A stretch of 64,000 bases of DNA from Anaeromonas frigoriresistens (GCF_016820655.1 NZ_WSFT01000053.1:1-64000); one strand, 5' to 3'. Positions 25,942-35,142 are shown, numbered from the stretch's first letter. The notes: generated from the sequence alone by a model not told the origin. Translations and numbers: made by a program.

Positions 25942-26138
25942 TAAAAGTATAAAAAGCACCCAATAGTTAGAAATAATGATATGTTATTTCATTTTGAAGC
26001 CCACAGAAAATAGTATATATGACAAAATATTGATGTTTTTTAAAGGAATTTAATGCTTTTATATAGAAGCTTAATTTTAGATACAGAATTGTAGAATTAT
26101 GCGAAGTAAATATAATTTTAAATTTAGGGGAGTTATTT

Positions 26139-26437
26139 ATGAATAAGAAAAAAAGTTTTTAATTGGTTCGATTATTTGTTTATTACCAATTTTGTTAGGA
26201 AGTATATTATGGAGTTTAATACCTGAAAATTTAGTTCGCCATATTGGATCTGGTGGTTATAGTTTTTCATCAAAGAACATAGTAGTTTTTTTATATCCAC
26301 TTCTTTTTTTACTTTTACACTCTATAGTAGTATTTAAACCGGATTGGCTAAATACTCCCAAAAGTGAAAAGAGATATTGGTATATACCTATACTTAGTAG
26401 TGCTTTTTTCATTATATCTTTTATATTAAGTATATAA
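26139..26437 (+). pseudogene. Frameshifted DUF1648/SdpI-like membrane protein gene
   Basis: The ATG at 26139 follows GGGGAG, but its frame stops after seven codons, at a spot with a run of seven A (26148-26154) and a run of five T. Adding one base there opens a continuous product of about 100 residues: FLIGSIICLLPILLGSILWS, then LIPENLVRHIGSGG with SSKNIVVFLYPLLFLLLH. This is the DUF1648 signature of SdpI-like immunity/signal membrane proteins (P-x-x-hydrophobic-G...LP-N-v-IHfg-nG). It is also shorter than full SdpI (about 200). Loss by one base; possible phase variation or assembly error. Confidence 0.72.
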
Positions 26438-26580
26438 AAACTTAAGATACAATATTTTTAAACTATGCAATATGATAACTTCAGATTGAATTTGTCAAAA
26501 GTACTATTATGATAATTAAGAGTATATTTAAAACTTACCAACCAATAGCATATATCTTTATTTCTTTAGGAAGATTTGTT

Positions 26581-26895
26581 ATGACTTATTGGAAAATTGC
26601 GTCTATTATCTTTATAATTTTAGGATCATACGGGATTATTAATTTATTCATAGGAAAAAGGAGACCTATTCATATTAAGAAAGATGTTAAAATAATAGAA
26701 AAACATTATAAATACTATAGGTATTATTATTTATTACCTTATATTATAGTTGTTTTTTGGGGTATTACTCCTTTTGTCTATAGTTCAGAGGAATACCTTA
26801 TATTAAATCCTATACATTTTTACTCTCTTCTGACTTTTCATTTAATGCAAATTATAGGAATGTTATTTATTGACTACAAATACACATCTAGATAA
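26581..26895 (+). CDS. Small membrane protein, unknown
   Basis: A 104-residue protein with an ATG at 26581 preceded by AGGAAG; an in-frame ATG at 26509 would add 24 residues but has no ribosome binding site. Three membrane segments (about residues 5-24, 55-75 and 85-100) frame a basic Tyr/Lys/His-rich middle region (IEKHYKYYRYYY). It follows the SdpI-like remnant, with which it may once have been linked. No family recognised. Confidence 0.5.
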   Translation: MTYWKIASIIFIILGSYGIINLFIGKRRPIHIKKDVKIIEKHYKYYRYYYLLPYIIVVFWGITPFVYSSEEYLILNPIHFYSLLTFHLMQIIGMLFIDYKYTSR

Positions 26896-27017
26896 AATTT
26901 TTTCAGCTAGAAAAACATACAATAAACTACGAAATAGTCAATTAAAACTTATTTAAACAGTATTAAAATCTTCAACTAATACAGCCATAAATAAGAGTTA
27001 TAGGAGAGGAGATATAT

Positions 27018-27338
27018 ATGGGTTATATTCAATTGGGCATGAAAATTTTAGCAATAGTATTTATTGGGATGGTAATTATGAAACTTTGGATGAATTTTGC
27101 TGGATATGTGGGTGAAATGTTTAAATTGGGAGATATACTTGTACGTTTAGGACAAAAAATAAGGGGATTATGTATGAAGAAAATTAAATTTAGAGATTTA
27201 ATAGAAGCTTTTATATTCGCTATTTTAGGTGTGAGTTTGGTTACATATACTGAGGATCCAGTGATGGCTATCATTTTTTCTATACCAATAATTATAGTTT
27301 ACTATTTGATGAAGAATATCTGGATTAATAAAAGATAA
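27018..27338 (+). CDS. Small membrane protein, unknown
   Basis: A 106-residue protein whose ATG follows AGGAGAGGAG. A first helix (about residues 5-28) is followed by an amphipathic stretch with LGDILVRLGQKIRGLCMKKIK. Then come two helices (about 65-78 and 82-98) and a basic end. No known family. It closes the second small-membrane-protein cluster. Confidence 0.55.
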   Translation: MGYIQLGMKILAIVFIGMVIMKLWMNFAGYVGEMFKLGDILVRLGQKIRGLCMKKIKFRDLIEAFIFAILGVSLVTYTEDPVMAIIFSIPIIIVYYLMKNIWINKR

Positions 27339-27403
27339 GATTCTTCGCTACGCTTTGAATGACATGCTCGGCGTTCTATAGATAAAGATTAGTGGTAAAA
27401 GAA

Positions 27404-27432
27404 AAGGATACTGCAATTTGCTAGTATCCTAA
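27404..27432 (-). terminator. Intrinsic terminator of proC
   Basis: AAAGGATACT and AGTATCCT form a stem around about 10 bases. Reading leftward from proC the stem is followed by a T-rich stretch. Confidence 0.65.
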
Positions 27433-27440
27433 TTTTGATT

Positions 27441-28238
27441 CTATTTCATATTTTGTGCTTTATTATAATTTGCTATTACTGCTTCTATAAGAGAAGATCT
27501 GAAGCCTTTTTCTTCTAGTACTCTTACTGCTTCTATTGTAGTTCCACCAGGGGAGCATACTTGGTCTTTTAATTCACCAGGATGAGTTCCTGTTTCTAGA
27601 GCTAGTTTTGCTGAGCCTAGAACTGCTTGGGATATTACCTTGTATGCGATGTTTCTCTTAAGACCTAGTTTTACAGCTCCATCAGCTAAGGCTTCGATCA
27701 TCATAAATACGTAAGCAGGAGAGCTTCCTGTTACTGGCATTGCTATATCTATGTACTTTTCTTCCAATATTTCTATCTTTCCAAAGGAAGAGAATATTTT
27801 CTTTATATCACTAATTTCTTCTTGAGTTAATTCTTCTTCATTATAGGATATTAGAGACATTCCTTCTTTTACTAGAACAGGGGTATTAGGCATAACCCTC
27901 ATTACTTTTGATTTATTATCTATCATTTTCTTTATTTCTTCTACTGATATTCCAGGAGCAATACTTGCTACTATACTATCTGATGTTAGTTCTTCTTTAA
28001 TTTCTTCTAGAATTTTACCATACATATAAGGTTTAATAGCTAATATTATAAACTGTGATTCCTTTGCCACCTCTATATTAGATTCTCTATAATCAATTTC
28101 TAATTCATTTTTAATTCTCTCTTTAGTACTTATCGTATTAGAATTAAAAGTAATATCTTGAGGTGAATATACTTCTAATAATCCATTCATCATACTATAT
28201 CCCATATTTCCTGCTCCAATAAAGCCAACTTTGTACAT
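27441..28238 (-). CDS. proC: Pyrroline-5-carboxylate reductase
   Basis: A 265-residue NAD(P)H-dependent enzyme for the last step of proline synthesis (reduction of pyrroline-5-carboxylate). The N-terminal Rossmann motif is VGFIGAGNMGYSMMNG (residues 4-19). AIKPYMYGKILEEI, IVASIAPGISVEEI and VMRVMPNTPVLVKEGM are standard, and the C-terminal PGGTTIEAVRVLEEKGFRSS closes the dimer active site. The length matches the family. ATG follows CGGAGATGA. Monocistronic and convergent with nothing; its terminator lies at 27404-27432. Confidence 0.95.
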   Translation of the reverse strand: MYKVGFIGAGNMGYSMMNGLLEVYSPQDITFNSNTISTKERIKNELEIDYRESNIEVAKESQFIILAIKPYMYGKILEEIKEELTSDSIVASIAPGISVEEIKKMIDNKSKVMRVMPNTPVLVKEGMSLISYNEEELTQEEISDIKKIFSSFGKIEILEEKYIDIAMPVTGSSPAYVFMMIEALADGAVKLGLKRNIAYKVISQAVLGSAKLALETGTHPGELKDQVCSPGGTTIEAVRVLEEKGFRSSLIEAVIANYNKAQNMK

Positions 28239-28355
28239 ATAATCATCTCCGTTTCTATAGTTTATAAAAAAGAATCAGTAAATCAAAGTAATTTTTAATT
28301 AATACTAATTCTTATAGGGTATCTTATTTAAATAATAACATAAGGAAGTGATTTA

Positions 28356-28844
28356 ATGTTAGAAGCTTTTGAATCAATTGTTGATAAAAATAGTAGAGTA
28401 TTGATTCTAGGATCTATGCCTGGAGCTGAATCTCTAAGACAAAGTAATTATTATGCTTTTCCCAGGAATCAATTTTGGAAGATAATATATGAGTTATTTA
28501 ATAAAGATATTGATGAGGATTTTGATAAGAGATATAGATTTATATTGGATAACAATATAGCCTTATGGGATGTGCTTAAGTATTGTAAGAGGGAAGGGAG
28601 TCTTGATACAAATATAAAAGAGGAAACTTCTAATGATTTTCATGAATTTTTTAAAGAGTATCCAAATATAGAGTATGTTTTCTTTAATGGTACAAAATCA
28701 CAGCAATTATTTAAAAGGTATATAGGATATGATATTGAAGGAATTAAGGAGTTTCATTTACTCCCTTCTACTAGTCCAGCTAATACTCAAAAGTATGATT
28801 ACAAGTTTGAAAAGTGGAGTGTTATTAAGGACGTATTAATGTGA
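28356..28844 (+). CDS. Hypoxanthine/uracil-DNA glycosylase, Mug-TDG superfamily (family 6-like)
   Basis: A 162-residue base-excision repair enzyme. The active-site motif VLILGSMPGAESL (residues 16-28) has the G-S-x-P-G of this superfamily; RQSNYYAFPRNQFWKI (about 29-45) and IALWDVLKYCKREGSLD (about 69-85) follow. HLLPSTSPANT (about 140) is the C-terminal DNA-binding motif. The pattern ALWDV and N-YYAxPRNxFW is typical of the deoxyinosine/uracil glycosylase family 6. It removes deaminated bases from DNA. AGGAAGTG ribosome binding site. Confidence 0.88.
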   Translation: MLEAFESIVDKNSRVLILGSMPGAESLRQSNYYAFPRNQFWKIIYELFNKDIDEDFDKRYRFILDNNIALWDVLKYCKREGSLDTNIKEETSNDFHEFFKEYPNIEYVFFNGTKSQQLFKRYIGYDIEGIKEFHLLPSTSPANTQKYDYKFEKWSVIKDVLM

Positions 28845-28860
28845 TGATATATTTTTAAAT

Positions 28861-28907
28861 CCTGTTCAAAGGAGTGCAATAAGAAAGCACTCCTGACAGG
28901 TAGTTTT
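28861..28907. terminator. Bidirectional hairpin between the glycosylase and the permease gene
   Basis: GGAGTGC (28871-28877) pairs with GCACTCC (28887-28893); an outer stem CCTGT/ACAGG extends it. T-rich stretches flank both sides (TTTTTAAAT and GTTTTTAT). Confidence 0.7.
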
Positions 28908-30886
28908 TATCTCACAATATTATAATATACTCTGGCGGTTACTATATATACAATAGCATAAAATAGTGAGAACACTGCTATAGATCCAATTGTACACCAT
29001 ACGAATAAGCTTATATTGGTCAAGTTAAGTATTGCAAGCATTTTAGTAATTACCTTAAAAGCAAAGGCGATATGGATTGTTGCAACAACTAGAGGCATGA
29101 AGAACACAGTTAGGATCTGACTGCCTATTGATTTTTTGATTTCTTGATGGCTCATACCCACTTTTTGCATGATCTCAAATCTAATTTTATCATCGTAGCC
29201 TTCTGATATTTGTTTATAATATATAATTAATACTGTTGCTAGGAGAAAGAGTATACTTAGAAAAATTCCTAGAAAGAAAAGTCCACCATACAGTGAATAA
29301 AAGGATTCCTTTTCTGATGCCACTGATTCTATAAAACTATCAGGATATTTTTCATTTAGGTTGGCACGTAGATTCTTATATATAGCAATAGATTCCTTCT
29401 CATCGGTATTTAAATCAAATCCTAAATAATAACTTGGATTAGATTTATTTTTTTCTAAGATTTCCTTTTTAGTTTGATATATTTCTTTTAACACATTCAT
29501 ATCCTTTACTACAATATAATGAGTTCCTATTATTAAGGATGAATACCATCCGTTTTCTTTAAAAGAATTTAGTTTATCTTTTATCTTAAACTTTTTGTCA
29601 AAAATTGAAATAGTATCTTTGTTATATTCTTCCCGAACCGAATAAATAAAAATTTCATCATCATTTAACTCTAAAGACTTATTCTCAATTCGATTATAAT
29701 CTTCTAAAGGTATAAAATTGAGATTAATTAAATTTTTAGTGGAATATGAGATGTCACTATCTACTGTAAAAGTATTATCTTCTTGTCTTGCAAGAAAACT
29801 TAAATATCTATAGTCAAACATATTTTTAGCTTCTACCTTATGATTATCCAATATATTTGAAACAGAATCATTAATATTTTCAATATGTTGATTTGAAATA
29901 CCTTGTGATGTAATCATTATATTTCTTGGGTAACGAGTACGTAATACATCCTCCATACCACTATAAAGGGACACAGTAGAAGAAACCATAACTAGTACTG
30001 TGGTGGCTAGTACACAGATACTAGCAAGACCTACCGCATTTTGTTTCATTCGGTAAATCATTCCTGATATAGATGTAAAATGATTGGCTTGATAATAATA
30101 GTTTTTATTTTTGCGAAGTGCTTTCAGGATTGCTATACTTATTGCAGTAAACAAGCAATAGGTACCGATAATTACCAATATTACTGCCACGAAGAAAAGA
30201 TTTATAGCACTTATAGGGGATTCCGTAGTTACGGCAATATAATATCCAGCCCCTAGACACAATAGACCTATAATTACTAGTAACCATCTAGTTTTTGGTT
30301 CTTTTTCTCCTACTTGACCACCTTTCAGGAGTTCAACTGGCTTTGCAAGGTGGATTTGTCTTAAGGTATTTAATAATGTTAATAGAAATATAATGCTAAA
30401 AAGCACTAATGTAGTAAACATAGCTGATGTAGAGACGTAAAAACCTAGAGTGATTTCAAAGTTTAAAATTTTAAGCAATAGTAGATACATAAGTTTATAA
30501 AGTAAGATACCCCCTAGTATCCCTGCTACAAAGCTAATAAATGCTACATATAGTGTTTCGAAGCATATTATTTTTGCAATATGTTTTTTCTCCATACCAA
30601 GGATATTAAATAGTCCAAATTCTTTTTTTCTCCGTTTTATTAAGAAGCTATTGGTATAAAAGAGAAAAATTACAGCAAAAAAACCAATGACAAAAGAACC
30701 AAGAAAAAGTATACTTTTTAATTGTGCACCACCTGAGATATTATCAAGGTCCTTATTTGCTGATAAAGCATACATGATATAATACATCATCACAGTACCA
30801 ATACAGGACAAAATATAAGGTATATAGGTTTGGGAATTTTTCTTGATATTTATATAAGCTAGTTTCATATAAAAGAATCTATTCAT
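28907..30886 (-). CDS. Bce-type ABC transporter permease (FtsX-like)
   Basis: A 659-residue permease with the BceB layout: ten membrane helices, a first group before residue 310, then a large extracellular domain at about 315-530, then the remainder. FtsX-like motifs sit in YILSCIGTVMMYYIMY and FFAVIFLFYTNSFLIKRRKKEFGLF. Such permeases detect and remove peptide antibiotics such as bacitracin or lantibiotics from cell-wall precursors. They also signal to the partner histidine kinase. The start overlaps the ATPase stop by 4 bases. All four module genes are present, read leftward. Confidence 0.9.
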   Translation of the reverse strand: MNRFFYMKLAYINIKKNSQTYIPYILSCIGTVMMYYIMYALSANKDLDNISGGAQLKSILFLGSFVIGFFAVIFLFYTNSFLIKRRKKEFGLFNILGMEKKHIAKIICFETLYVAFISFVAGILGGILLYKLMYLLLLKILNFEITLGFYVSTSAMFTTLVLFSIIFLLTLLNTLRQIHLAKPVELLKGGQVGEKEPKTRWLLVIIGLLCLGAGYYIAVTTESPISAINLFFVAVILVIIGTYCLFTAISIAILKALRKNKNYYYQANHFTSISGMIYRMKQNAVGLASICVLATTVLVMVSSTVSLYSGMEDVLRTRYPRNIMITSQGISNQHIENINDSVSNILDNHKVEAKNMFDYRYLSFLARQEDNTFTVDSDISYSTKNLINLNFIPLEDYNRIENKSLELNDDEIFIYSVREEYNKDTISIFDKKFKIKDKLNSFKENGWYSSLIIGTHYIVVKDMNVLKEIYQTKKEILEKNKSNPSYYLGFDLNTDEKESIAIYKNLRANLNEKYPDSFIESVASEKESFYSLYGGLFFLGIFLSILFLLATVLIIYYKQISEGYDDKIRFEIMQKVGMSHQEIKKSIGSQILTVFFMPLVVATIHIAFAFKVITKMLAILNLTNISLFVWCTIGSIAVFSLFYAIVYIVTARVYYNIVR

Positions 30887-31647
30887 TTTCTTTCACCACC
30901 TGTTGCAATGGTAGTTAAAGTATCGGAAATTTTTTGATACATTTGTTCATCTGTCATAGATGCCTTATAAAGCTGATGGAAAACCTCCCCATCTTTTATA
31001 AATAGTACTCTTTTCGCATGGCTTGCAGCTTTTATACTATGGGTTACCATAAGGATTGTTTGTCCTTCGTTATTGATATCTTTAAAGAGACGAAGGAGTC
31101 CCTCTGTTGCTCTAGAATCTAATGCTCCGGTTGGTTCATCTGCAAGAATTAACTTTGGATTGGTGATTATGGCTCGAGCAACTGCTGCCCTCTGTTTTTG
31201 TCCACCGGATACTTCATAAGGGTACTGATTCAAGATGTCCTCGATCTCTAGCTTCTTTGCAATTGGTTTTAATCTATTGTTCATCTCTTCATAGGATGTT
31301 CTGGACAGAACCAAAGGCAAGAAGATATTATCTTGTATAGAAAAAGTATCTAGTAAATTAAAGTCTTGGAAAACAAATCCCAAATTATCCCGACGAAATT
31401 TCGAAATATTTTTTTCTTTTATAGACACTATACTTTTCCCATTTAGAAGTACCTCACCACTAGTCGGTTTATCCAGGGAAGCCAGGATGTTTAAAAGAGT
31501 TGTTTTCCCGGAGCCTGATTCTCCCATAATAGCAAGGTATTCTCCATTTTCTACAGTAAAGGATACATTAGTCAATGCTTGAACATGATTTCCACCAAAG
31601 CGAGTGGTGTATACTTTTTTAAGATTATTTACTTCTAAAATAGTCAT
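30883..31647 (-). CDS. Bce-type ABC transporter ATPase
   Basis: A 254-residue MacB/LolD-like ATPase. Walker A GESGSGKTTLL (about residues 38-48), Q-loop FVFQDFNLLD, signature VSGGQKQRAAVARAI, Walker B LILADEPTGALD and the switch-His MVTHS are all intact. It powers the permease of the next gene. The AAAAAGGAGG ribosome binding site is just upstream. A long inverted repeat at 31728-31759 precedes the gene and may be the response-regulator operator. Confidence 0.92.
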   Translation of the reverse strand: MTILEVNNLKKVYTTRFGGNHVQALTNVSFTVENGEYLAIMGESGSGKTTLLNILASLDKPTSGEVLLNGKSIVSIKEKNISKFRRDNLGFVFQDFNLLDTFSIQDNIFLPLVLSRTSYEEMNNRLKPIAKKLEIEDILNQYPYEVSGGQKQRAAVARAIITNPKLILADEPTGALDSRATEGLLRLFKDINNEGQTILMVTHSIKAASHAKRVLFIKDGEVFHQLYKASMTDEQMYQKISDTLTTIATGGERK

Positions 31648-31727
31648 ATAAAAAACCTCCTTTTTTACTCATGTTCAGTATAACAAAGGACACAATAACC
31701 TTGCCATTGCTTTAACTTACATTTCTG

Positions 31728-31759
31728 ATTCTAACCTTTCAATATTGTAAGGTTAGAAT
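31728..31759. promoter_or_regulatory. Inverted repeat upstream of the ABC genes, candidate regulator operator
   Basis: ATTCTAACCTT (31728-31738) and AAGGTTAGAAT (31749-31759) are exact inverted repeats with a 10-base spacer. A third half-site, TTCTAACCTTA, lies at the 3' end of the kinase gene (about 31779). No T-run follows on the minus strand, so a terminator is less likely than a binding site for the response regulator at the promoter of the ABC genes. Confidence 0.55.
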
Positions 31760-31776
31760 ATATTCCTTTTAGTACT

Positions 31777-32790
31777 TTATTCTAACCTTATATCAATAGT
31801 ATCTAGGTCTATTTTTACTTTTGTACCTTTACTAACTTGAGATTCAATAGTAATAGAATGGGATAGTTTGGTAAGGATTCGTTTACAGAGATACAAACCA
31901 ATACCTGTAGATTTTTTATCTATTCTTCCATTATAGCCTGTAAAACCTTTTTCAAAAACTCGAGGTAAATCTTCGGGAGCAATTCCTATACCTGTATCTT
32001 CAATAACTAATACTTTTTTATGATCCCTTTCCATATAGATGGATATCTCACCTTTATTTGTGTACTTTAATGAATTTGACAGTATCTGTTCAATAACAAA
32101 TAAAAGCCATTTTTCATCTGTAAGTACTTCACAATTTGATTCTAAATATTCTAGCTTAATTTTTTTACGAATAAATACTTTTGCATACTTCCGGATAGCT
32201 TGTTTTATTATGTTATCAAGATTGTGATACTTTAATACTAGATCAGAGGATTCACTATCCAATCGAAGGTATTGGAGTACCATTTCTACATATTCCTCAA
32301 TTTTAAATAACTCCAATGAAAGTTCATCACTATCAATATTTTCCCCTGATTGGAGTAGTAAGTCCATGGCAGCAATAGGTGTTTTAATTTGGTGGGCCCA
32401 TAAAGTAAAGTAATCTATTAAATCACTCTTATCTTTATCAAATTTAGAGGTCATATTTAATTTATCTTGATAAAAATTTTCAATAACATTTTGATATTCT
32501 TGTTCTAATAAATGATTTGTACTTGGTAGATTATCTAGGTTAAAGTTCATATTGTTTTTAACAGCTCGAAGACTCTTAATTTTATAATAATAATGCAAAT
32601 ACTCTATGATGTTAACAATAATAATTATTATTCCACAAAGAATTGCTCCATATAATACAGGTTCAATTGGGAGGTTATATAAAAAAAACACAAAAACAAA
32701 AATCAATATGCAAATAAAAAATAAGATGATTTTTTTTAGGTTGCTTTTAAAAAAAGATTTAAATATTTCAAATGATTGAGTTCTTTTCAT
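31777..32790 (-). CDS. Intramembrane-sensing histidine kinase (BceS type)
   Basis: A 337-residue kinase. Two close helices (about residues 15-36 and 40-61) with almost no outside loop show that it lacks its own sensor domain. That is typical of kinases that sense through the partner ABC transporter. The dimerisation/phosphoacceptor helix is FTLWAHQIKTPIAAMDLLLQS (His at about 134; split here at 21 residues: FTLWAHQIKTP then IAAMDLLLQS). ATP lid motifs are NSLKYTNKGEI, VIEDTGIGIAPEDLPRVFEK and STGIGLYLCK. It starts 1 base after the response-regulator stop. Confidence 0.9.
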   Translation of the reverse strand: MKRTQSFEIFKSFFKSNLKKIILFFICILIFVFVFFLYNLPIEPVLYGAILCGIIIIIVNIIEYLHYYYKIKSLRAVKNNMNFNLDNLPSTNHLLEQEYQNVIENFYQDKLNMTSKFDKDKSDLIDYFTLWAHQIKTPIAAMDLLLQSGENIDSDELSLELFKIEEYVEMVLQYLRLDSESSDLVLKYHNLDNIIKQAIRKYAKVFIRKKIKLEYLESNCEVLTDEKWLLFVIEQILSNSLKYTNKGEISIYMERDHKKVLVIEDTGIGIAPEDLPRVFEKGFTGYNGRIDKKSTGIGLYLCKRILTKLSHSITIESQVSKGTKVKIDLDTIDIRLE

Positions 32791-32791
32791 G

Positions 32792-33463
32792 TTACTTCAC
32801 CATATATCCAATACCTTTTTTTGTCACAATAAAGTCCTCTAAACCTATAGATGTTAATTTCTTACGGAGTCTTGTAATATTAACATATAGGGTATTTTCA
32901 TCAACATAACTATCTGTTTCCCACAAACGGGTCATAATTGAATCCTTACTAACTATCTTACCGTTATTCTCCATTAGTATTTGCAGTATCTTATATTCAT
33001 TTTTAGTAAGATCTAATTTTTTACTATTGTAGGTTATTGAAGCTTCACTAGTATTTAAAATTGCACCTCTATGTTCTAATAGATTTGTTTGGCCTACAAA
33101 ATCATATGTACGGCGAAGTATAGCTTGAACCTTTGCTGTTAAAACATTTAAATCAAAGGGTTTTGCAATAAAGTCGTCTCCTCCCATATTTACAGCCATA
33201 ACAATATTCATATTGTCAGATGCGGATGAGATAAAGATAATAGGGACTTTAGATACTTTTCGAATTTCATTGCACCAGTGGAACCCGTTATAAAAGGGCA
33301 AAGATATATCTAGTAATACAAGTTGTGGGTCATAGGATACAAATTTGGTCATTACTTGTTGAAAATCATCTACATATTCAGCTTCATATCCCCAAGTTTT
33401 AATATGGTTCCTTATAGATTTTGCGATTGTCTTATCATCTTCTATAATTAAAATTTTGTACAT
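32792..33463 (-). CDS. OmpR-family response regulator (BceR type)
   Basis: A 223-residue two-domain regulator. The receiver (residues 1-115) has acidic pair EDD (8-10), phosphoacceptor Asp in LVLLDISLP (about 53), Ser/Thr in IFISSA and Lys in AKPFDLN (about 101). The C-terminal winged helix (about 130-223) carries LTKNEYKILQILMENNGKIV and DENTLYVNITRLRKKL. It should activate the ABC transporter genes downstream. ATG follows GGAGAA. The upstream gap has no clear consensus promoter. Confidence 0.92.
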   Translation of the reverse strand: MYKILIIEDDKTIAKSIRNHIKTWGYEAEYVDDFQQVMTKFVSYDPQLVLLDISLPFYNGFHWCNEIRKVSKVPIIFISSASDNMNIVMAVNMGGDDFIAKPFDLNVLTAKVQAILRRTYDFVGQTNLLEHRGAILNTSEASITYNSKKLDLTKNEYKILQILMENNGKIVSKDSIMTRLWETDSYVDENTLYVNITRLRKKLTSIGLEDFIVTKKGIGYMVK

Positions 33464-33638
33464 AAAAATTCTCCTTTGAGTTGATTTATATATTTAATTT
33501 TAACACAAATTAGGTATCTATTTTACTTTAGTAATGTAGTTTTAAACTTGCTAAGAAAATTATAATAAAACTATTGACAAAAAATTCTGTTAAATATAAA
33601 CTGATATAATGTTTATATTTATGGAGGGGTTATATATA

Positions 33639-34409
33639 ATGTTAGATACAAATACTTTTAGGGATATTGAAAGTTTTATTGAACATTTAAAGAAAAATGA
33701 TGAAGTTATAGGAATTGTTGAATACGGTGGAAGAACTTATAAGGATATGAAGCAGGGTGGAGACTATGATTTAACCGTTATATTTGATAAAACCATATCA
33801 GAGAATATAAATGGATTACACTTTCATCTTGCTGGGATACCTATTGACTGTATGCTCTTATCTATTGATGAACTTTTCAAAGATAGTCCATCAAATGAGT
33901 TTATGCTAGCTCATTTAAATTCTAAAATACTTTATGATAGGGATAATAGAGTTAAAGCAGCTTTAGATCATATAGAGGCTAAATGGAAGGTTCCTAAGGA
34001 TTTATCAAACTTTGAAATAAGTATGTATAGATTTACTTTTCAGCATGTTATAGATAAATTAAAGCACCGTTTACATGATAATGAGTTGTATTCAAGATAC
34101 TTTATATATTCATCCTTTGATTGGTTTTTAGAATGCTATGCTAGAATCAAGAATTTAGAGGTAGGTAAACCAAAGACTCAACTAAATTACATAAAAAATA
34201 ATGATTCAGTGTTATATGAGTATATTAGAAAAATGTATGAAACTAATAATCTAGATGTACAATTTGAAATGCTAAAAGAATGTGCTACTCATATGACATC
34301 AATTATTGGGGGGCTATGGAGAGAGGATGAAGTTATATTTCATCTTGCTCCCGAAGGTAAGTTACATGAGGATGAACAGAGAGATATACTTGAGAAATTA
34401 TTTATATAA
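33639..34409 (+). CDS. Nucleotidyltransferase-domain protein
   Basis: A 256-residue protein. N-terminal residues about 25-75 contain VEYGGRTYKDMKQGGDYDLTVIF, which fits the GS-x(n)-DxD nucleotidyltransferase active site with YGGR in place of the usual GS and D-Y-D as the metal ligands. IDCMLL is the third strand. The second half is helical and resembles the all-alpha domain of kanamycin-type or HEPN-like nucleotidyltransferases. It may modify a small molecule or nucleic acid; no substrate can be named. The start ATG at 33639 is chosen for the GGAGGG ribosome binding site. Tentative family call. Confidence 0.65.
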   Translation: MLDTNTFRDIESFIEHLKKNDEVIGIVEYGGRTYKDMKQGGDYDLTVIFDKTISENINGLHFHLAGIPIDCMLLSIDELFKDSPSNEFMLAHLNSKILYDRDNRVKAALDHIEAKWKVPKDLSNFEISMYRFTFQHVIDKLKHRLHDNELYSRYFIYSSFDWFLECYARIKNLEVGKPKTQLNYIKNNDSVLYEYIRKMYETNNLDVQFEMLKECATHMTSIIGGLWREDEVIFHLAPEGKLHEDEQRDILEKLFI

Positions 34410-34510
34410 AATACTTTGTATATAGATTAAAAGAATATTTTATCTAAAGTCACTATATTTTAATAGACCGAATAATATAAATCGAATAGTTTATATTTAG
34501 GAGGTATATT

Positions 34511-34936
34511 ATGAGGTTTTATTATGGTGAGAAGAATCTATATAGAGTATTAGATGAAATGGAATTTTGGAAAAGACAAGAAGCTGAACATACGGTAGTT
34601 ATTCGAGAAATCATACCTAATCTAGAAGATAGGTTTGTAAAAGAACTGGAAAGTTATCAAAAAAGTTTCAATGAAACTGAAGGGATGGCAGTAAGATATA
34701 TTGAAACATTAATTAGATCTAAAGGTGGAGTAGATCCTATATTTACTCAACAAATAATGGAATTTATCTGTTATGCAATCGAGCAAAGTCAACAATTTAT
34801 TATGTTACTAGAACAAATTTTAGCTGAAAGTAAAGGGGCAATTAATAATCCTGTAGCAGAAACTGTAATAAATCATATTCGAAGAGAAAGTGAGTATTTT
34901 ATAGGAATAGCACAGACCATTCTATATCAAAGGTAA
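34511..34936 (+). CDS. DUF2935 family protein
   Basis: A 141-residue all-helical protein. The opening is LDEMEFWKRQEAEHTVVIRE (residues about 14-33). DUF2935 proteins show this FW-x-R-x-x-AEHxx-hydrophobic pattern, and the His and Glu may bind metal as in the ferritin-like helical bundle fold. Length is about half of the double-domain versions. Members are common in spore-formers, and function is not established. AGGAGGT ribosome binding site. A terminator follows at 34962. Confidence 0.75.
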   Translation: MRFYYGEKNLYRVLDEMEFWKRQEAEHTVVIREIIPNLEDRFVKELESYQKSFNETEGMAVRYIETLIRSKGGVDPIFTQQIMEFICYAIEQSQQFIMLLEQILAESKGAINNPVAETVINHIRRESEYFIGIAQTILYQR

Positions 34937-34961
34937 GTTTCTTTAAATGGTTGAGTATAAT

Positions 34962-34996
34962 AAGTCCGTATCCTTGGGTACGGATTTATTTTTATA
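34962..34996 (+). terminator. Intrinsic terminator after the DUF2935 gene
   Basis: AAGTCCGTA pairs with TACGGATTT around an 8-base loop, followed by ATTTTTAT. Confidence 0.8.
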
Positions 34997-35113
34997 TGTT
35001 TGAATTCCTAAGTATTTAATAGGGCCTTTAAAAAAACATTATCTACTGAATATAATTCTCTTAGAGCTTTATTATATCCATATAGGGTATGATTACAATA
35101 TATAGTATATTTA

Positions 35114-35142
35114 TTGACAGATTTCTCTAATTAAAATAGTAT
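35114..35142 (+). promoter_or_regulatory. Putative sigma-A promoter of the isochorismatase-family gene
   Basis: TTGACA at 35114-35119 and TAGTAT at 35137-35142 with a 17-base spacer; other -10-like hexamers (TATTAT, TATATT) overlap. Confidence 0.45.

Noticed and set aside
33574-33610. TTGACA and TATAAT before the nucleotidyltransferase gene
   Set aside because: The spacer would be 25 bases, too long for a sigma-A promoter; alternatives at 15 bases (TATAAA) are weak.
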